Assembly: GCA_026770025.1 (NCBI GenBank)
Contig: JAMXDE010000032.1
Span: forward strand, 310,001 to 374,000
DNA length: 64,000 bases
Direction of reading: 5' to 3'
From: Craspedostauros australis
Lineage: Eukaryota; Bacillariophyta; Bacillariophyceae; Mastogloiales; Achnanthaceae
The notes beneath the pieces were generated by a model. That model worked only from the letters and a program-made list of their open reading frames with translations, did no database searches and was not told the DNA's origin. The first letter of the stretch is position 1, and each line of letters opens with the position of its first letter. This document shows positions 57,671 to 64,000 of the stretch, piece after piece. The position numbers and the translations under genes were made by a program.

Positions 57671-58761
57671 CTTCAATCGCAAGTGCTGGTGCTGGTGCTA
57701 TTGCGATCCTCGTTGAGCGGGGTATTGTTCTCAGTATCAATGGATGAATGCATCCACCCATTCACCAACTGCGAGAAGCATGAGAAACAAGAGAAGCAAG
57801 GAGAAGAACAAAACAAGGAAGCCAACGAAAGAAAGGAAAGAAGAACGTGGATGAGAGAAATTGTTGCCATGTCCACGCACACAAGCAGCGTCAACATTTT
57901 GGTTGGTTCGGAGGCGGAATGACTCACTCGACCCATTGAAACAAGTTCCAGATTCCACCTTTCTCTCTCTTGATTCGTTGTTGATTCTATGACGGAAAAC
58001 AAGAAAGGTGAACCAAGACCACCAAGGACGAGCCGGCCGCGTGATGTGGTGCATTCCTCGGCAGATGGTTGGCCGGTTGCAATTACACTCCGACTTTTCC
58101 CATTGCGTTCGTTGGAGGGAGACGGATTCATTGCAGTTGGTGCGGTTGATCATTCATTGCGGTTGGAGACGTTGAGAGGACGCTTCATTGTGCCATACTT
58201 TGCAGGAAAACATACATAATAGTGCAACATCTGAACACACCTTTTGCATAATAGATCGTACAGATAGTACCAGTCATCGCATAATCGCACCGCTCGTACC
58301 CGTTCCAATCATTTTCGGACGACTACTCATCCTGCACAGCACTCGCAATCACATCGACGCCCAAGGCTCCCGCAAAGGTGCGACTCGCATTCGCCGAGAA
58401 GATTGCCATTGCCCCAAGGGTTCGATTCGCTGCATTGCAATCATTATCATCGGGGCGCTCCACAAGTATCAAGTAGAGTACCTTGCTCTGCCATATTACT
58501 GCTCCACTCTGCTCAACTCCGCTCTACTATACAGACTTCATTGAAGAAGCAGCGCTCAACAAGCCAGTTCCGTTGCACATCGGTTGGGTTGAGTTGGCGT
58601 GGATCCTCGTGAGAAAAGAGAAGAGAGGAACGGTGGACATCTGCTCTGCTCTGACTTGACTTGACTCAACTTCAGCAGCTGGAGGCAACAAAAGTCAGCG
58701 CACAACCACCAGCACAACAGACAAACAGACAGGCAGAGAAACCGAACAACAGACGATCACA
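57671..58761. promoter_or_regulatory. Divergent upstream region between GNL3 and the four-helix membrane protein
   Basis: 1.1 kb feeding genes on both sides. An AAG-rich tract lies near 57780-57850. The leader just before 58762 is A- and C-rich (AAACAGACAGGCAG). The short frames have no coding character. Confidence 0.45.
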
Positions 58762-60978
58762 ATGTTCGAGGGCATCCTGGAACTGCCCGACACCCACGCG
58801 TGGGCCAGCCTGGTGGGATTGCTCAACCCTTCGGAGTACTTCGTCACCGTCGATCACTCCGTCCTGTGGCAACGTCATGTGGCATGGAGCAAGCCCAAGG
58901 GATCGGAGCTGCGGCAGTACATCACGCAACGTTATTCCTCCAACCAGGTATTCCTCTCATTGATGCTGGGTGCCCAGCTCGGCGTCTTTTTCAACAGCAG
59001 CATCGACACCACGCAGATGCGCGAATGCTTGAAGGATCAGTCCTACGGCGATCTCAAGTACTGGATTGGCCTCATCGTTCTCCTCGATGCCTGCGTCACG
59101 GTCGTGGCCATCGTCATCAACTTCACCCTGTGGGGGATGGTGTCCGCAAGTAAGTCGTCCACTCTGTTCACTCAGTGTTTTCCATGGCATGTCACGGTAA
59201 AACGATTGACTCAACTTACCTGCATGACGTTGGCACGTTGGACGCCAAGCGAAGTGAAGTGAAGTGATTAAGGCTGAGTGACTTCATTTTTTGCGGGTGT
59301 CACCTTTGTTGTCGTGTGCGTTGATGCCTTCAGCGACGTTCAAATCTATTTTCTGACCCAACGCACCACTCAATTTCATCCCATTCCAATCACATTCCTC
59401 TCTCATTTCACAGTCTCCGATACAAACACACACTGCGTCATGAGATCCAGCATCGGGCAGTACATCATCTGCCTGCCGCCCAGATTCATCGTGGCCTCTC
59501 TCTACCTCTTTCTCATTTGGCTCCTCCTCTGGTTCATCGAACTGCTCAGCGGTCCCATGAAGTACGTCGTTGCGTTCGGAGTCATCATGCTCTTCTTCCA
59601 GGTCGTCGTCCCCCTCTCCGCATTCGGTCGGTTGATCATCCACACGGGCGCCATGGCAAAGAAACGTGTCATCGATGAGGATCTCGAGAAGGATCTCCTG
59701 CCCAGTGGGTTGCATGCCTCCTTGCTCATCCGTGCCACCGACCGCCGTCGCAAGTACGCCAACCCCGTCCAGCAGTACCGAAAGAAGGGCAACGCATCAA
59801 AGACCTATTCCACCAGATCCCTCCCGGCCGACAGTGCAGGATGCACCACTAGCCCAACACAGCACGGCAGATCGCAAAACAACGACCTTCAGCGGCATCA
59901 TTCGGCTCCCGCCAACCACAAGCAGCAGCAGAACAGCGTCAGATTTGATAACGAGCGCTATCATTCAAGTTCGTTGGATTTCGATGTCGAAGAGCAGATC
60001 ATTGCCACAGTCAACATGCTCAATGGAGGAAACGCCACTCGTAGAACCACCAACCCGAACAGCCCGTCTGCGAATGAATCGAATGCGGCTAGTCCCGGTG
60101 GTGGCAACTGCAATGTGCACAACACTCCCAGCAGCAGCTCCGCGAGACCGCCGCGCTCCAAAAGGAAATCCGGCGGCGGGCGTCATCGCAGAACATTCAG
60201 CAATGATTCTGCCGACTTCCATTTCCCGCGCGCCTCCATCCTCAATTCGGCGTCCAACTTCGCGTTGCAGGATGTTGTCAACCGCACTCTCAATGCTGCT
60301 GCGCATGAGAATTATGACAGCGATGACGACGATGATCATGATCGCAGTAATATTTACGGTAGCATTCGCGGCAATCAGGTGGGCCGTGCCAGCCCTAGAA
60401 ACAGTGGGAGCAATTGGCGTCCAGATCAATCCGTCCCGGTCCCCAAATTGCAGAGAAATGGCTCCACCTCCAGCAGCATCGATGGCGCTGATGATCATCC
60501 ACATGCCATCACCTTTGCGCCGTTCAACTCCTCCTCCTCGATCGGTCTCTCCACACCCAGCCCACGGCAGCGTAGCCGCAAGAGCTTCCTCGGTAGCTTT
60601 GCCTCCACACGGCAGAACTCCTCGCGCCGCATCATTGACGAATGGGCGCAGGAGGATGACGTGCGCAATCATTACGGTGTCTCGCCACCTGCGGACCTCA
60701 TTCCTGAAACCGCGGAGGAGCTGATGGCATCGCCCACGCAGACAATACGGCGTACCCGCGCCAGCATGCTGAACCAGTCTCGCGGGTTGATGTCGTTGCA
60801 CGAACTGGTTACCCGCGAGACGATGGATTCGCCGGCGTCGACGGACAATGAAGATGACGAAGAGTATCGACCACCCAGCCCGATCGATGAAGAGGATGAC
60901 AGCACCAACGGGAATGAAGAAACGAGCAGGCTGCTGACCGACCGCAAGAGTCCGTCCCGTGGTAGGACGTTCTCATGA
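58762..60978 (+). CDS. Four-helix membrane protein with long disordered tail, two exons (650 aa)
   Basis: The exons are 58762-59149 and 59414-60978, with donor GTAAGT, acceptor TTTCACAG and phase 1 (one base carried into ATC, Ile130). Hydrophobic helices lie at about 63-78 (VFLSLMLGAQLGVFF), 101-127 (two Trp-bounded stretches), 154-174 (FIVASLYLFLIWLLLWFIELL) and 181-205 (VVAFGVIMLFFQVVV). The first exon starts with a soluble ~55-residue head (MFEGILELPD). From ~215 on, the protein is Ser/Asn/Arg-rich and disordered, with short acidic runs (DSDDDDDHDRS) and many RxxS sites, suggesting a phosphorylated cytosolic tail. I recognise no family. Without the join, exon 1 would read into intron sequence and end at 59262. 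Confidence 0.75.
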
Positions 60979-61514
60979 AGCGGAGTGTGATGGCAGATGA
61001 GACTTGCAACACGAATACGCGCAAGCGTGCGGGCATCGACACCCAATGCATTGCGCAGAGACCAGAAACTGGAGACATGGCGCGAAAGATACAGGATGAC
61101 TTGGTGCTCCACGTATTCTGTTTGAGTTTAGATTGAGTCCAAATATAGTATGGTATTGCTCCGTTCGTCAACTACTTTTCAATTTGTTGTGTTGTTGGTA
61201 TAGTAAACTCCGAGAAAACCAAACAATGGAGTTGGACACATCCCTAAGGCGCAAACAGAGAGCATCGCCTCCACCGAAGCTGCGGATTGGGATGTGGATC
61301 TCCTGCCTCTCACTAAGCAAACGAATGAACGAATTGAACAGGAAACTGAATCAATGAACGAATGAATGAATTCCATGAGGCCTGCATGCTGCGATGCATA
61401 ATGAAATAGAGTATAATACTATAGCTCGTATTGTAGCAGTGGTGTTGTTGTCTCTGGTTCGCGTGAATATGATCGCCACAGGAAACACCATGGATTGTAC
61501 GCGCGTACACACAT
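60979..61514. other. Intergenic between convergent genes
   Basis: These are the 3' flanks of the membrane protein and TPI. A GAATGAATGAATTCC repeat lies near 61355-61373. No gene is seen. Confidence 0.5.
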
Positions 61515-62912
61515 TTACAATTCGAAGTTGATGATTCGTGCGAACTTGGAGGAATCGAGCGAAGCACCTCCGACCAGTGCACCATCAATGTCTGGCTTGG
61601 CGAGCAGTCCATCAACCGAGTCTGGGCCGACGCTGCCGCCGTAGAGAATTCGTGTCGACTCGGCGACCTCCTCATCGTACATATCCTTGATGATGTTTCT
61701 GCAGATGGCATGCACATCCTGCGCAATTTCTGGTGTGGCGACCTTGCCAGTGCCCTGTGTGATGTACATGCCAGCATTGTCACATGATGATGATGAAAAA
61801 GAAAATAGAGATGGCGGAAGGGATGATGTGATGTACGAACAGTGCACGTTGGTGTGAGATCATTGTATCTGCCAATTGCCATCCAGAAGTTCTTCAACCA
61901 TCCGCATACACATGCACATACACATGCACATGCGCAACTACCGAAAGCATACTCATCGCGAAGGCAGAATTCTCTCACGAACTTACGATGGCCCAAACTG
62001 GCTCGTAGGCGATGGTGACCTTGTCCATATCCTCCTTGCCGATGCCTGCCAATCCCTTCTTGAGCTGAATTTCGCAAACCGAACCGACGAGGTTCTTCTC
62101 AAATTCCTCAAGCGTCTCGCCGATGCAGAGGACGACGTTCATGTCGTTCTGGACGAGCATGGTGCACTGGGCGTTGATTTCCTCGTCGGTCTCGCCGAAG
62201 ATGACGCGGCGTTCGGAGTGTCCGGCCAGAGCCCATGTGATGCCCATGCTCTTGAGCATGCTGGGTGCGACGCATCCGGTGAAGGCGCCTCCGGTCTCAG
62301 GGTAGACCATCTGCCCATGAAGAATGTGGTGATGTGACGTGACATGACATGATGCGAGGAGTATCGGTATTGCAAATATGACATGGAGCAAATGGGCACG
62401 TGATGTGAGATGGAGAGAAAGGAGAGCGAAGTTGTTGTCAACGTTGTTGTCAACGTCGTCGTTGTTTGGTGAGAAGACGTTTCAGATCATTGAACCGATC
62501 TTGTGTGTGCGCGCACGGAAACAGAGAGCTTCAATGCATTGCACTCGACGGACACAGCGAAAACCTCTCTCATCTCCTAACTCGCCCACCACATCCAAGG
62601 ACTCACCTCAGCACCGACAACGAGACTGTTTCCGACAACCGACTGGACGCTCTCGAGGAATGGGAATGGAACGAAGAGACCGACATCGGCTGGGGATGCT
62701 GGTGTGATCGCGTTGGCAATGCCGGTGGCAAGCTCAACGGCCTCCTGCTTGGTGGCTGGGTTGAGCTTCCAGTTGCCTGTGATGAATGGCTTGCGTCCGA
62801 AGAGCTCGACCGAAGTGCGTGCGTTGCTGTGAGCCGACGAGGCTGGTGCGACGAAGGCGTTGGCGGCGGTGCCGAGCGTGAGGAGAACGAGGCTTGTGCT
62901 TGTGAGTTTCAT
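61515..62912 (-). CDS. TPI: Plastid-targeted triosephosphate isomerase, three exons (289 aa)
   Basis: The exons are 62912-62607, 62310-61987 and 61754-61515; donors GTGAGT and GTAAGT, acceptors GGCAG and CACAG, all phase 0. It interconverts dihydroxyacetone phosphate and glyceraldehyde 3-phosphate in the stroma. Residues 1-19 are a signal peptide ([12 protein letters not shown]) cut before Phe20 (NAF|VAP), the heterokont plastid signature. Catalytic residues are present: N47 and K49 (GNWKLN), H133 (LAGHSERR), E205 (AYEPVW), with the closing loop PVWAIGTGKVA spanning the second splice join, and the phosphate-binding YGGSV and ALVGGAS near the C terminus. Mature length is normal for the family. 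Confidence 0.95.
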
Positions 62913-64000
62913 GATGCTGATTTACTGGTAGAGTTGGTGGAGTTGAGTTGGGTATGGAGTGCTTGGAGACGGTTGTCTGTTGCTTCGCTTGTTGCTGCCG
63001 CTGTCGCTGATGATTGTTCGGAACAATGGAACGGAAGGTATAATAGTTGAGGGGTACAAGTTGGTACAAGTACAGTACTTTATGTATGTGTGATAGTAGT
63101 ACTTGTGGTGATTGAGGTTGTGGTTGTTGGTGCGGCTGTTGACGTGGATGTGGAGTCGGGAAGTTGCCGAGAGCGTCGGTATCGTTGGAACTGAGCAAAG
63201 ACGAGCGACTGTGTGTGGCGAAGAAACAAAGAAACGATGAAAGGATCCTCCGCCGAGAGCTGTCCGTTTCACCTGTATCCGATCCGATTCGTTCCAAATC
63301 GGAAGGATGACGTGCGGTTGGAGCGATAGGTGGACTCGCAGCGAGCTGCGACAACAGCACAGCGCGGTTCTGTGATCGTTCGTGACGCTCACAAATTGAA
63401 GCGATGTAGTGTCATTGCGTTCTGTTGCATCATCATCACGTCATCCCATTGGCATTTCCACACCATCTCACCACAGAATTTCGCTCACCGCACTGTTTGT
63501 TGGCACGTATTTGTGTGCGTCATCGCGACATCGCGCATGGATGGATGCCTCCAGAACCACTGAATCTGATCATCACAACAAGTTTTGAAACAGAGACGTG
63601 TTGCGCGTGGAGTTGCGATCGGCGAACAGTCGTCCGAAACGTTAAATGACGTTATTATTGACCGAGAGTGCGTCAGTGCTTCTCGTAGGTGCAACGAACG
63701 AGAACTAAACTCTTCTTTTCGAATTCTGTCCGACAAGCGTACACACAAAGTTGTTCACGTTTGATATCTCCAATCACGAGACGGAAATGACACCAATGAC
63801 GACACTCTCCTTCGAAGCCAAATCGTGGATGGACAGCACGCCGCAACATTGGTCAAATTCAGTTTCTGTCATGGTGATCACTTGGTCCACACATCAAAGA
63901 GGCATCCCTGTCGACATCCACAAGCTGAATCCCTTCCTTCCTTCCTTCATCCATCTATCCATTCATTTCTTCTTTCCTTCCTTCCATCATTGCACCATTC
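62913..64000. promoter_or_regulatory. TPI upstream region and flank to the window end
   Basis: About 1.1 kb. A run of TAC/GTA words (GGTACAAGTTGGTACAAG, AGTACAGTAC) lies at 63054-63077, about 150 bases above the ATG, and may belong to the promoter. The final ~60 bases are CCTT/CATC-rich. The overlapping short frames on both strands are not supported as genes. Confidence 0.45.

Overview
The window looks like nuclear DNA of a photosynthetic stramenopile, most likely a pennate diatom. Two nuclear genes encode precursors with a signal peptide followed by the heterokont plastid-targeting motif around a cleavage-site Phe (TAF|Q and NAF|VAP types). The genes carry few, mostly short introns with GTAAGT, GTGAGT or GTACGT donors. 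A transmembrane leucine-rich-repeat family without a kinase domain is present, and so is a Ty1/copia element of the kind common in diatoms. The species call is inference.

Layout. 1-5.3 kb holds the 3' end of an unknown gene, a 214-residue unknown protein, and on the minus strand a divergent aldehyde-dehydrogenase-like protein with a C-terminal membrane anchor. 5.6-10.0 kb and 35.4-39.8 kb are two copies of one 4.4-kb segment, each carrying a single-pass LRR protein gene. The 25 kb between them is almost all transposon. At 10.04-17.92 kb lies a 7.9-kb DNA transposon with imperfect terminal inverted repeats, five subterminal 16-bp palindromes and a large DDE-type transposase-like protein that I cannot place in a named superfamily. 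At 18.49-35.32 kb lies a decayed LINE on the minus strand, flanked by an 18-bp target-site duplication. It is itself interrupted by a solo LTR inside ORF1 and by a young, whole-looking Ty1/copia element just upstream of ORF1. Setting these insertions aside, the two LRR copies would sit about 0.7 kb apart as a simple tandem duplication.

41-63 kb is a compact, ordinary gene region. It contains a four-exon RNI-type LRR protein with a Gln-rich head, a two-exon plastid-targeted membrane protein of unknown function, Integrator subunit 7 (INTS7), a HIT-zinc-finger protein like ZNHIT2, a GNL3/Grn1-type nucleolar GTPase, a four-helix membrane protein with a long disordered tail, and a three-exon plastid triosephosphate isomerase. 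I derived the exon joins by hand from splice motifs and reading-frame phase.

The genes do not form an operon or pathway. RNA processing and ribosome or snoRNP assembly are represented by neighbours (INTS7, ZNHIT2, GNL3). Carbon metabolism is represented by plastid TPI and perhaps the ALDH-like protein. The best candidate for something undescribed is the 7.9-kb inverted-repeat transposon with its palindromic subterminal array.
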